This document shows, piece after piece, positions 36,704 through 49,001 of a DNA stretch of 64,000 bases; the first letter of the stretch is position 1, and the number at the start of each line of letters is the position of its first letter. The DNA is taken from contig JAKSXM010000137.1 of the NCBI GenBank assembly GCA_022575985.1, positions 20,292,001 to 20,356,000 of the forward strand. The letters are read 5' to 3'. A model generated the notes under the pieces. It ran no database searches. It was not told where the DNA came from and saw nothing but the letters and a program-made list of their open reading frames with translations. This stretch comes from Anagrus nilaparvatae (Eukaryota > Arthropoda > Insecta > Hymenoptera > Mymaridae). The position numbers were made by a program, and so were the translations under genes.

Positions 36704-37833
36704 ATATGGCTCATTATCGTTTTTTTTGCAAAAGTGACGTACAGCACGTTCCTGACTACCAGATGCATTAAATAAAAAAATTTTTTTTTTTAAATTTTTA
36801 ATTTCGATAAGTTTTTGATGGTACACCATAAAAATCAACATATTTTAATGTTTTAACTACTATAAAACATAAAAATATAGCAAAAAAGCCTTTACCGTTC
36901 CCTGTCACAAAGGAGATTCCTATACTTTGAGTGTCTGTCATTCACACCTATCAATTAATTATCAAAAATTTTTATTTGGGGATTAATTGCTATACCATAA
37001 GGTTAAAATTTTTCCATATAGAAAAAATTTAAACTTACTTTTCCTAATTATTACAAGGGTGAGAAGGTGTGTCACACGATTTTACAAAATGTGTACGTAA
37101 AATGCATTTTATTTATATTAAATTTGATTTCTCTTCATAAAAACATTTTTAAAACCTTTTAATCACATAAATGACAACTTAAATACATAAAAAATAAATT
37201 CTCACATCGAGAGCACTTTCAGAGGTCCTTAAATAGGAAAACAAAATCAGTTTAAGTTCAGAAATCACGAAGGGACAAAAACAAAAGCCTTTACCGTACC
37301 CCCCTAGATCTCCTATTAAGAAGCGTTGTAATTAAAATATTAAAAACTTAGTAAGTTTCAATCATAAAAATACTTTACTTTCCAAACGGAAAAGTTTTTT
37401 TGTTCATTTGTCTACGAATTATTTTGATTTTTCTATAAAAAAGCCTTTACCGTTCCTGCCTTTACCGTTCCTCATTTTTGTTAAAATTATTAAATATTTT
37501 TAAAATTTACCTCCAAAACTCGTTTTTTTAGTAAGAATTCTTTAAAAATATATGATATTGTTCTCTAAAATACATAAAACCTAGAAAAATTCATACATTA
37601 AGGCCGTATGTAACGATTTTGGTTTTTAATGGTTTTAACCTGTTTTTACCCTATAATTATATGAAAAAATGTAATAAATTGATGTAAAAGGTTCGTTATG
37701 GTGATTTTTATGCAACACTGAATAAATATTGGTGAAAAAAGTCTAAAAAGTCTTGTTTGGATTTTAAAAAAGGAATTTTTTATTTTTATTTTTTGAAAGC
37801 TATTTTTTCAAAAAAAATGAAAACGAGCCATAT
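36704..37833 (+). mobile_element. 1130-bp inverted-repeat-bounded element, copy 1, with CCTTTACCGTTCC motifs
   Basis: The ends are ATATGGCTCATTATCG at the left and the inverse of ATATGGCTCGTTTTCA at the right, with 22 of the first 25 bases matching. Inside, GCCTTTACCGTWCC recurs at 36888, 37287, 37443 and 37458 in one orientation. A second copy of the same length lies inverted at 50558-51687 and is about nine-tenths identical by eye. No convincing ORF is present, so it looks non-autonomous. The immediate flanks give no clear target duplication. Confidence 0.75.
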
Positions 37834-40500
37834 ATTATGAATTTAAAAAAAAATTCTTCAAAACTTCAAAAATAAAAATTTACTTTATTAAATTTCCAAG
37901 AAAGACAATAAAAAAATAAAAATTATTTGAAGTATAATAACATTTCTAATAGCTTCACATTATTAAATCGAAATTAATAAAGCCATAAATATGATATAAA
38001 AGAAAAAAAAAGTAAAAAACAATTAAAATAAAAAAAGAAAAAAATGGTATTAGTGACCACACGCGTGCTTAATAGGAAGAAGTTAATAAAAAAATGACAA
38101 AAATAAAAAGGAAGAAGAGTATTCATCTATACCCAGAGGAAGTCTTGAAAAAAAAACTCATACAAATAAAATAAATAAATATCTTATACTTTATGTGAAC
38201 AAAGAATATTATAAGAAGAAAATGATGATGATAATGATGATGAAGAAGAAGACAAAATAAACCGCGGCATATGGAATATTAGCAAAAGGCAGCTCAGCAG
38301 CAGCCAGTATAGAAAAAAACAACAACAACAACAATAACAACAACAACAGGCAACAGACTTATAAAAGAAATAGAAAGAAGTAAAAAAGAAGCAAAAAGGA
38401 AATTCCATAGCTGGTCATCGCTCTTTCTTTGTTTGGTGTGTGCAAAAAAAAACCTTTTTTTACTATGTATATAAGCTTCCCTGTAAATAAATTTAACAGA
38501 CGGATTCGTCAGGTAAAATTCTCTACTTTTTTTTTTTATAAAAGATCTTCGACCTAACCTAGTACTTCTTCCTTTATTTTTTTCATTCAGGTATATTTTA
38601 ATACGCTATTTCTTTATATTCTCACCTATATATCCCCCTCTAAAAAATTTTTTTTTATTTAATCTATTTTTTATTATAATACGTCATCGTCTAGACGTTT
38701 TATTTTTGTTGTTGTTCACTGTTCCGCTCGATTTCTTCGAAAAAAGATATTTTAAACATTGGAAATTTTCATGCTGAATCTTTATTATATCAAGGTCAAA
38801 ATACTATACTGTATTAGGTAGTTATTTTTTTTATGGTATGATAAAATATCCATAAATGACATTTAATTTAATGTGTTAAATATTAACCGTGAAACAGTTA
38901 AATCTTTGTTATATTTTTTGACTAAACAGTAATAACAATTGTTTGTGAGATTTATGGTACCAGCATTTATTCCAGACTGATATTTTTGAACTTGAAAATA
39001 AGGCTAAAAATATGGGAAAATAAAGATTTTCGGTTATAAAAATTATTATTTTAGAAATATTAATTATAAAGATTAATTATTAAAAAAATAATAATAATAG
39101 CTTTTTATTTACTTAAAAAATTTTTAAACTTAACTGCGTACATAAAACATGTTATTATTTACATAAAATATATTCATTAACGAAAATTTCCCACAATTTT
39201 TAAAGTTTAAGACGTATGTGTGGGATATTATTTAGATAAATATGATAATTAGAAAAAATTCCAAATAAATATAATATAGAAATTTATTTTTTAAATTTCT
39301 ATTATGGGAAAAGAAAATAAATATTATTATTTTGAAAGTTACAAGTTAAGAACATGTGTGTATGTAAAGATATTGGGTTATAGAGATTGATTACTTATGT
39401 CGATTTTATGTTGCTATCACCTAAAATATCACGTTTTTTTTTGTATCTTTTAATTGGTTATTTCTGAAAAAATCTATGTAATTTGAAGGCAGATAATTTA
39501 TTGTATGATGTTTAAAATTAATAGTTTTAGAGGGAAATTTCATTTTTAAATCTTTACAAATCTCTGATTATTTTTTTATAAAAAATAATAAATTTATTTA
39601 ATAAAGTATCAAGAAACTCAATGTTTTTTTAATCAAGGAAGAAATATTTTACATAAATAGCTGTATTAAAGAAATATTTTATGCCAATACGCGTTATGAA
39701 TATTGAAGTAATTCAATCATTAAAATATCTTCAAAATCATTCATAAATTATACTGACCTTTTTTACATTTTTTTTATTATACCAAGCAATGTGTTAAATC
39801 TTATACACCTGAATATTTAAAAAAAAAATGGAATGTAAATCTTTTAAAAAATTACAGTATATGAATACCAAGAGTATGTATGCTAAATATGTACATAAAA
39901 TTCTTTTGCTGAGTAATCTTTAAAAACAAGTTTAAAGTTACTTTTTTATTTTAATCATATATGATTATTCAAGTTGAATTAACTCATAAATAAACTAAGA
40001 TTCTAGGAATCAATAAATTAAAAATTGTCCTTACTTTTTCCTTATTTTTTTTTTAGTAAATATAACGCTTACTATTTAAATAATTAAAGATTTAATCTTA
40101 AATCTTGAATTAATAATTTAAATAAAGTGTTTTTTAATAAATATTTTAAAATTTTATTATGTAATTAAAATTAAAAACAAAAAAACAAATAAATTTTACA
40201 TGTTTAAAACTAATAAGTGTCTTCTGTTGGCTAAATAATTATATTTAGCTTGTTATTTTGAATGTCTAAATAATTGTATTGATGAATTCCTCAAAGTTTC
40301 TAACATTTATATACATATATATATAATATTATATTCTTGCTAAGTTATTTCGTTTGCGTAAATACAAATACAAATAATTTAAATTTTAAAAAAATACCAT
40401 AAGGATTATTACTTTTCTTATCTGAAATTATTCATTATAATTCAATTTATTGAACACTATTTGATGATAAATATTTTTATAATAAAAAAAAATTCTCACA
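37834..40500. other. AT-rich non-coding stretch with microsatellite patches
   Basis: Low-complexity patches: ATG/AAG-rich 38219-38253 and (AAC)n 38319-38349. The Cys-rich minus-strand frame at 38184-38408 is the translation of these repeats and is not a gene. Confidence 0.5.
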
Positions 40501-40533
40501 AATGAAATGGATTCGTGAGACTATATAAGAAAC

Positions 40534-40623
40534 ATGAAAATCTGCATATTACTAATACTTATTCTCTTATTCACAAACATATCTGATGATACCCAAGGTG
40601 GTGGTGGAGTAAAACGACTATGA
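40534..40623 (+). CDS. Candidate small secreted peptide, 29 codons, signal-peptide-like
   Basis: ATG at 40534 opens a frame with a charged start (MK), a hydrophobic core of Ile/Leu (CILLILILLF), then a polar stretch (TNISDDTQ) and a short tail GGGGVKRL before TGA at 40621. The layout is that of a secretory signal peptide followed by a very small mature part with a basic pair (KR). After the TGA the same frame stays open for 32 more codons (RKALFQRTLSITADKMKSI and onward) to TAG 40720, so it could be a 62-residue precursor broken by one stop, or exon 1 of a spliced gene (GGA|GTAAAA is a weak possible donor). CTATATAAG lies only ~10 bases upstream, too close to serve as a normal TATA box for this start. 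No family recognised; a chance ORF remains possible. Confidence 0.35.
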   Translation: MKICILLILILLFTNISDDTQGGGGVKRL

Positions 40624-40729
40624 AGAAAGGCTCTCTTTCAACGAACCTTAAGTATAACTGCAGACAAAATGAAATCTATAATGGTAATTTATGTTAAGAA
40701 TCTAGTAAAAACCACATTTTAGAAAGATT

Positions 40730-43700
40730 TAGATAAACTAAATAATGTTATAAATACATATTTTAAAAATACAAGATATTATCTTATTTATAAACTTGCT
40801 ACTTATATATGTTTAGGAATTAATTTCTCTTTCGAGAAAGTTAAAATCTTTAAAAAAGTATTATTTGCTTAGTGCATCACTTTGCTGGAGGTTAAAAGCA
40901 AATTATATGACAATATAAATCAAAATTAATTAACTTAAGTAATTTTTTTTAAATTAAAAATATTAAAATATTGCCATTATAAATTATTATTATAATAAAG
41001 ACATTTATCTTTTAACATAACTTATAATATAATAATCAGTAAATGATATCCCTCAAGAGAAAATTGTTAATTGACAAAGTGTATATTAAAACCACATGAG
41101 AATAAAGCTTTAGTTAATAAGTTCGGTGAATATGATGCCTTTGAGGAATGCGTTATTGACGTTCGGTTTATTTTATTTATTTAATAATATATGATAGGTA
41201 ATATGTAATTGATAATCATGTTAAAATTAAATATTGCCTATTAAAATAAGGAAATTTTTTAAAATAATTTATGATAGATATTAGTTATTAAATTTAAATA
41301 ATTAATTGATTAAATTACATGTAAATAAATGATTAATTATTAACATTACCTTTTATTTCTAATTCATCAGTTTATATTTCATTCCTCTATATTATTAACA
41401 CATAATATCAATAATTGTCGTGTACGAAGAAAACCATCAATGACATTTACACATAAATTTACAAAAAGGATCTGTAATATAGTAAATGTCACATAATAAT
41501 AGCTGAATATTATTTCGATTACTTTTTTTTATACCAAATACTTTTGTCATTTTCTTTAAAACTTCTTCACAGAATATTATTAAACCTGTTAAAAAATAAT
41601 AATAATCATTAAATTTATATATAAATATAATTCTCATATATAACTACAATGTTTTATAATATATTGGTATATAAAATGTAAACAAAACATAAAAATATTA
41701 TATATATTAAAAAAAAGAATCAATAATTTAATTTATATTTCCAAGGATTCTCACCAAAGTATTCAGTGAAATAAAAAAAAAAACGTCTGTTGGGGGTCTA
41801 ATATCTTTCGTGTGAATGAAATCATGTCCTGTATACCTGAACCTCCTCTTAAAAAAAATTCTAGAGCGGTTCTTTTGACTCTTTTACCAAAAAAAAATAT
41901 AATAAAACGTTTATTTTCTAGGACTGACATATCGTAGAAACTGAATAATAATTTAAATATAGAAGGTGGAGTAAATGAAAAAATTATTTTTAAATAACTG
42001 TCGAACGTGTCTCTATAGCCTAAAGGAATTAAATTATTTATTTATAATAACAATCTATTATATATATTATATGAGAAAGTAAGAGTGAAAAGAAGAGCAA
42101 CGAGGAATCAGATAAGAAAATTTAACCAAATAAAAAGGGGTTTTATGTTTCTTTTCATTAAAATGTTTCTTTTATTATTTTTTTTTTGTTGATTAAATCA
42201 AGTAACTGCTTATATAAACCACAAATTTGAAATATATATGTTGACTAAATAATAATGATATATTTAAATAGTATATTAAACATGAAAATTGTTATTATAT
42301 TGTCGTATAACACGCTTACATTAAATATATTTATATGGTAATTCTAAATAATATTCATATATAAATAAAAATTAAGGGTATAAAATAAGGGTATGTATTT
42401 ATATATATATTAAACCAAGACTTATTTTAATATTAATTAGAAAAATCCTAAAAATCAAAAACTTTACAAAACAATATTTTTGCCTAATTTGAATATTTTT
42501 TCATATTACAAAATATTAAATGGTAAATTTGGCTATTTTTAGCCTTAAAACCAAACTATTTTTAAAAAAAACCTAAAAATAAATAAAAAGACTAATATAT
42601 TAGAATAAAATTTAAAATTACAATGTTATAAAATTTTACAGATGTTATTGCATGCGTCATTCCATTAATATAAATAGTTTTGATAATAATAATAATTTAA
42701 ATGACAAACAACTGTAAAAATAAAACTCCTTTTAAATAATATTATTATACATGCATATAAACTAAAAAAATTTTGTAAAAATAAAAAAGGGAAACATATA
42801 TTTTTATCAAGATATTTTTTTAAGGGAATATATTAAAGAAAAAAAGAGCTTTTTATAATAATTATTAAACAGCTTGTTTTAGTATGAAAAGTAAATATAT
42901 GCTAAGTGACTTTCTTGTTTAATGAAAAAAAGAAATTATACAAATATGATAATTGTGTCTGAATAGTTAAATAAATGAATATGCATTTTTCTTAATAAAT
43001 ATGAATTTTTTTTTTATTATTAAGTGTTATGATAAGCTTTTTTTTAGATATTACAAGAAAAAAAGGTATTTTAATTAACAAAGGAAATAAAATAATTGGG
43101 TGTACATTTGTTAAAAAGGGGGTAAGAGTTAGATATTTAAGTGTGCTTTGAGAAGAAAAAGAATTAAGAGGGTGGTTCATTTATATTTGATAGGTTAATT
43201 TGAATCAAAAAAGAGAATTTATAGTTTATATAATATGAAAATAAGTCGGCCAGACACAAAGAAACTATAGAAAAAGGCGCCAAATTGTTGAATCTCTTAT
43301 TTTTTTTTGTCTATATAAAATATAATATAAGACCTTTCTTCGAATTTTTTTAAAGATTTTTTCGCTTATTTCTTTAAAGTTTCATTTATACCTATAAATA
43401 TTCCCTTTTTAACAAATTTTTCTCTTATACGAGCTTACATAATAATGCCTTCTTCGAAATATTTTGTATTCATCGTCTGTATTTTTATTTTTTTTGTTGT
43501 GATCGTATATGGAATGATCTGTTCAGTTTAGTAAATTAATTTTTAAGATATTTTTTTAAATTGGTATTTTTGGACTGATTACGAAGCATTATTTTATCCA
43601 CAGGTTTATTATAATGAGTTTTTTTCTGTACTTGCTAAAAATTTTTTTTTTACTTGACATCACACCTGAATTTTTTAAATGCTTTAAATGTTTTAAAAAA

Positions 43701-45940
43701 AGCATTCTTAATTCAAGCTACTAGGAATAACCCATATACATTATTATTGGGTCAAAAAAAGGCCTATTTTAAAATTTTACCTTTTTGTAAAATACTTAAA
43801 AATTTTATTTCTTCATGAATGGATTATTTAAAAATAAGAAATTTTATTTATTACTGTTTAGTTTATTCAAATTTTGCATAAAATTATAATAAAAAAAAAA
43901 AATTACCCAGAAATATATTTAAAAATATTTATTACTAATTTCGCAAAAAAAATTTTTTTTATGTTTATTAATAATAATAGCATTAAAAATTTTTTTATAA
44001 TATAATTCTAAGTAAGTCAATAAAAATTCAAAATATAAAACATTTGGTTTGCAAAAAAAACTGGATATTATTTAATTATTGAATACATTGTATTTTAGCG
44101 AATTCAATAATTCTCAAAATTGTCATAAAAATTTATTGAAATCTGTGAATTTGAAGATTCAAAAGAGATGCCATAGTCTATAATATATTATTTTTTTTTG
44201 TTTTTAAATATTTTAAATATCGTTCACTAAGGGGGGCTCTTGATCCCCAATGACATTTCTTGAAAATAATAGTGCAAAATACTCAGAGTTTTCGGAACTC
44301 TAAATCACTGAATTTCATTTATTTTTTTGAAAATCAGTATTATAAAAGAACACTTATGTTTTATTCAATTTCATTTCTTATTTAAATTAATTCTTTATTA
44401 TAATTTCTTTAAAATTTATTTATTTTATTTTAGCAGCTGTTTTAGTATATAAAAATATTGTTAAAATTTAATTTAAAATTTAAATATTAAAATATTTAAC
44501 TTTTAATTTTAAATTACTTTTTATAGCTCATTAGCGCCAGATGGGACAACATTGTTATTTTGTTAAAAATTTTGGAATTTGATTAATTAATTATTATTGT
44601 ATACTTAATATTTGGATCAAGAGATTTTTGAGATTTAGGGCTAAAAGTCTTAGAAAATAAGGCTTAAAAAATGTGAAAACGTTTGTAAGGTGGAAAAGCT
44701 AAATTTTTATAAGATTCAACGCTATTATAGTTTTCTACTGATTTTTAAATTTAGCAGCCTTATTTTATCGAATAAAAAGCTTTTTTGTAAAATGACAAAA
44801 GTTTATTCGCAAAATAGGCCTAAAATCATTTTTTTCTGAATTGATTATAAAACTGAAAAACTGATATGCTTCTGGTCATATATAACAATTATTAGATTCA
44901 AAATTCTATGAACATTAAAGCTACTAGACATTAAATGGCACTTTTTCTCCGTCCAGGTGCTAATGGATTAAAAAAAGTTCCTGTGTAAAAAAGTAATATA
45001 TTTGCAAATTAAGCAATTTTGCAATAATTTTGTATATTTGTTACTCTAAAACTTCTTATAACTAACTAGGAAAGATTATATTATGGTTATGGATGAGTTT
45101 ACTATGTTGGAAAAACATCCCCGACACGCTCTGTTTATTATAATGGGCCTTTTGGGCCTCTTTTGGGTCTCGTTAACATGAAGATGATAAATTATTAGAT
45201 TCTTAGGCTGTTTTTGATCAACTTAGCGATCTAACGTTTAAGTAACTTTCATTTGGAATCACCTATATATGTTACTCAAAATACAATTCATTTAGCAAAA
45301 TAATCTTTTTTTTTATAAAAAAAATACACAATATCACGTATTTTTTTATAATAAATGCACTGCCTGGCGCCTTTTTTGATTAGATATATAATATGCATAT
45401 AAATGTTTTATAACTTTTGTTAATAATAAATTATTATTTTTTTTTTTAAATATATTTTAAAGCATGAATTTTTTTATATATACATATTATTATGATATAA
45501 TTATATGTAATGTTTGATAAACGACAATTATGCAATGATATTCAGTTGAACGATAATAATGTATAGTTTTTTTTTTTATCAAAGAGACGATAAACTTATA
45601 TTCTGGCGCCATGATTATTACAAAATTAAAAAAAAAAAATAAAAAATCTATTCATTAAAATTTTCCATGCATTAACAGTTTGTTCAAATTGTTATATAAT
45701 TATATGTAAATCATTTTATTACATAAATATATTAAAATAAAAAACGTGATTTTTTGTTTAAATGTAATTTTCCGTTAGATCTTGTGTTATGAATTTTGGT
45801 GAATTTGAATTATTTGTGTTTTGATTGGTGTCGCTGATTTTGTTATGCACGTGATTCATTGGTATTGAATACAAAAAGTTCTTCTGTCACAAACGCTCGC
45901 ACGTTATATAATTTTTATTATCTTTTGAAATATAAATATA
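40730..45940. other. AT-rich non-coding stretch
   Basis: No protein motif or RNA gene seen. Many A/T homopolymer runs and short TA repeats. Confidence 0.5.
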
Positions 45941-45949
45941 ATTTTGATT

Positions 45950-46180
45950 TAAGGAATAATTCAGGTTTAGGGACTTTAAGTAATTTTGATTTAGAGACCT
46001 AATATAATACGCATTTAGGGAGTTAAAATAGTTTGGATTTAGAATCTTAACATCTGGTAAGGTGATAATTACAAATTATAGAAATAGCAAATTGTATTTT
46101 AATGTTGCGTAACTTTTATACATTGAAGTTACTAAACATGTTCCATGCATTTTGGTTGTGTTTATACAAACCGGTTATAA
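45950..46180 (+). repeat. Interspersed 24-bp-unit repeat, copy B (3' part)
   Basis: Three to four diverged units (AATAATTCAGGTTTAGGGAC, then TAATTTTGATTTAGAGAC) are followed by TTTGGATTTAGAATCTTAAC, ATCTGGTAAGGTGATAATTAC, and TACTAAACATG. These match the 3' part of copy A at 15840-15990. TATACAAACCGGTTATAAG after it is shared with copy D at about 57450. Confidence 0.65.
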
Positions 46181-46199
46181 GTTTTTGTTCAGAATTTCA

Positions 46200-47640
46200 T
46201 AAATATCAAAAAGGGTACCATAGAAAAATTTTCAAATAATTCAAAAATCGATTTAGAATCTCCCGAAATTTTCGTCCCGTGACCGAAAAGTGATTATGAA
46301 GAGGTTTTGTAAATTGTACTGTATAAAGGTTTTCAATCAATATGATATATGGTGAGGTATTATAAAAATATTTTAATATTAAAAAATATTTTATAAAATT
46401 TTCAGTAAACTTTGCTTTCGCGAAAGTTTTTTCCTGCAAAAAATTGCTCTAACCTTAATTTTTACTCAAATCTAAATTAATTATGTTGCACTTCATTATA
46501 AAAGAACAGCAAATTTTACGTATATGTTAGCTATATGTTATAGTGCCAAAATCAAGAAAATTCAGTCACATTTTAATTTCTCCGAAAGTTCCATTCCTTA
46601 AAAGCTGTTTATATTTGACAATCAGAAATATGTAAAACTATGTAAAAAAATAACTGTTTTTTTTTTTCTTTTACAAAAAAAATATTCTCAGAAATCACCT
46701 ATTATTAGAATATTTTTAATTTTTCTCCAAATGTAGAGCAGACAGTATTGTTAAATTCTATTTAAATTAATATAATCGATATATATACCTTTAAATTCTC
46801 AGCAATTGGGTCATACTTTTTAAGAGACAAAAGATTTAATATAAAAATAGGAAACTTTTCTCATTAAAATAGAATTATTTTTTACGGATTATTCAAATAC
46901 CAAAATAAAAACTTCTATTTTCACAATAACGAAGAATTTTTTAATCTACTTATTATATTTTTTTTTTAAATTTTATTCTTATTGTTAAAATCAGCTTAAT
47001 AGAAAATAATGAATTCATTTATTTTATTATTTACTTTTTGTATACAAAAAATTATATAGAATCGAGACATTTCTCAGTTTTATGTTCTACCCCTCGAAAC
47101 AAAAGGAAGAAAACTAAGCAGGTGTTGATGAAGCAATATTTAAAAAAAAAGCAAGAAAATAATTTTTTGGGTTTGGAATATATTTTTTGCATCATTACGC
47201 TCCATAGAATTTTTGCTTAATAGGTCTTTCAGCACAAAAAGCTAGTGCTTTTATATTGCAGATAATTTTTACTCATTTACTTATCAGAAATTTTGGGACT
47301 CGAGTGGCTGATTCAAGAAAGAATTTCCCATATAGCAAGCACAGATAAAAAAAAATGCACTGATTTAATTAAATTGAAAATAAGTAGGTAATTGAAAAAA
47401 ACAAAAATAGAAAATTTTCATTAAAATACATGAAAAAAATGTATCATATTAGAATAGAAGATAAATTAAAATGAAGAACCAAAAAGTTTCTCTATGCTAT
47501 ATTAAACCGCCTACTTTTTAGCAAGGCGGAACGGAATGTTAATAAACAATAATGAGCTCAGAAGATAGTTTAGTCGGCATCGTTTTATATTTCTTCTATC
47601 CTTTTATTTCTATTCTTAAGACTTTTTAGTATAAAGTGCA
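46200..47640. other. AT-rich non-coding stretch
   Basis: Open frames at 46206-46439 (minus) and 47038-47220 (plus) show no recognisable domain. Confidence 0.5.
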
Positions 47641-47770
47641 ATTGGAAACGCCGGCGTCTCTACTCTTTACAGACATATATGAAGATGATGATGATGATGA
47701 TGATTATGATGAACGTTGTTATTGGGAAGCAGGCCAAGAGCGCGCGACAACTCGGCTTCAAGCCGTGACA
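47640..47770. other. GC-richer patch with (GAT)n microsatellite
   Basis: AACGCCGGCGTC at the start, (GAT)7 at about 47684-47703, then AGGCCAAGAGCGCGCGACAACTCGGCTTCAAGCCG. Base composition is unlike the surroundings and could mark an exon or promoter, but no frame or splice structure supports a particular gene. Confidence 0.25.
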
Positions 47771-47869
47771 TAAATCTTTGCTCTTGCATTTTCTCTATAC
47801 TTTATTATGTTCATTATTATTTATATATATATTAGACTGTTGCATTTTGTATACATTTTTTTTTTGCTA

Positions 47870-47964
47870 CCAAACTGTACTTTGGGATGTCGGGCTTATT
47901 AACCCCTGTTTAATAAATGTATCATCTGAAATCCTTCGACTAACGCGGAGAGTTTTGGAAGAGG
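47870..47964. other. Candidate exon-like block ending at a consensus splice donor
   Basis: The plus-strand frame reads LWDVGLINPCLINVSSEILR and LTRRVLEE, then GAG|GTAAGA, a textbook 5' splice site at 47960. The codon composition here is much less A/T-biased than nearby. No acceptor AG lies immediately upstream; the sequence before it is a T-run. The opposite strand is also open through this block (KTLRVSRRISDDTFIKQGL and onward). I do not recognise either protein. It could be an exon or a transposon coding relic. Confidence 0.25.
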
Positions 47965-48576
47965 TAAGAAATATTAATTTTCCTTGCAGGTATACATGGC
48001 TAAAAAATTTTTCATTAAAACCCATCATTAGTTTTGACCTATAACCCTTGTAAGTGCTCAAAAAACTGAGCTAAAGGGGGTATAGTCAAGATGACAGCAA
48101 TGTTAAATGCATCCAAAAATTTAATCAGCCAGAATGGATGAACCTTAGTGAAACGTATGCATTTTTGGTCGCTGAAACAGATTTTGAAGGTTTCATCCAT
48201 TTTCGGATGGCCAGTTTTGAGTATTGGACGCTATATAATAAACAATCGGCGAAAAATTAGCAAGATTAGTAATATCTTGAAAACAATTGCTGATTTAGCC
48301 TATTTTTGGTACCCTAATAAGGTTTTCGGGGTCGCTGATTACGATTTTTGAAGACAGATGTATAAAAACCAAAATGGCGGACTCAAAATGGCGTATTTCT
48401 AACCTCAGAAACGACGATTTATGCTATTTTAAGCACATTTACGTTGTCTAACAAGTTTTTCGGATAAGTTCTAACGATTCTGAGGTCAGATATTTAATTT
48501 TCAAAGTAGTTGGCCAAAAATGGCGGATTTCTAACCTCAAAATTGTCAGTAAATGCTATTTTAAGAATTTTAACGT

Positions 48577-49001
48577 GTTGCATTTTAAATTTTTGGTGTC
48601 GGTGATCACTTTTCTGAGGTCAGATTTTGAAGACACTTACAAATAAATACTTTCATGTACCTTAAATTGCTAACTAAATCGTGATCACTGACCCCAAAAA
48701 CTTATAATGCAACACCCCACGTAAAAGGATTAAGCTTAATTTTGGTTAAGCTTAATGAATTAAGCTTACTGGAGTAAGCTTACTGGATTAAGCTTACTGA
48801 AGTAAGCTTACGGACTAACCTAAAAAGGCTTAATTTTTAAAATTAAGCTTACGGACTAACCTAAAAAGACTTAATTTTTAAAATTAAGCTTTTTTAGGTT
48901 AGTCCGTAAGCTTACTTCAGTAAGCTTAATCCAGTAAGCTTACTCCAGTAAGCTTAATTCATTAAGCTTAACCAAAATTAAGTTTAATCCTTTTACGTGG
49001 G
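48577..49001. mobile_element. 425-bp palindromic insert at the exact centre of the foldback, between ACGT repeats
   Basis: ACGT at 48573-48576 and ACGT at 49002-49005 bracket the insert. Without it, the foldback centre would read TTTTAACGTTAAAA, a perfect palindrome. The insert has two parts. The first is a small inverted repeat (GTTGCATTTTAAATTTTTGG and TCGGTGATCAC at about 48577-48610, against GTGATCACTGACCCCAAAAA and TAATGCAAC at 48681-48713). The second is the long AAGCTTA palindrome at 48716-49001. Confidence 0.65.
48716..49001. repeat. 286-bp near-perfect palindrome built from 14-bp AAGCTTA units
   Basis: It begins CCCACGTAAAAGGATTAAGC and ends with its reverse complement, CCTTTTACGTGGG. 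The left arm runs through AAGCTTACTGGAGT, AAGCTTACTGGATT and AAGCTTACTGAAGT units, then two tandem copies of a ~42-bp AAGCTTACGGACTAACC block. The right arm (from ~48890) mirrors the units and one copy of the block. It could extrude as a cruciform or be transcribed as a long hairpin. Confidence 0.88.

Noticed and set aside
38184..38408. Cys/Leu/Ser-rich minus-strand frame that looks like a cysteine-rich peptide
   Set aside because: It is the antisense translation of (AAC)n and ATG/AAG microsatellites, giving Cys, Ser and Leu runs without any biological pattern.
40521..40529. TATA box for the small peptide frame
   Set aside because: CTATATAAG lies about 10 bases before the ATG, leaving no room for a normal start site about 30 bases downstream. 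Such words are common in this composition.
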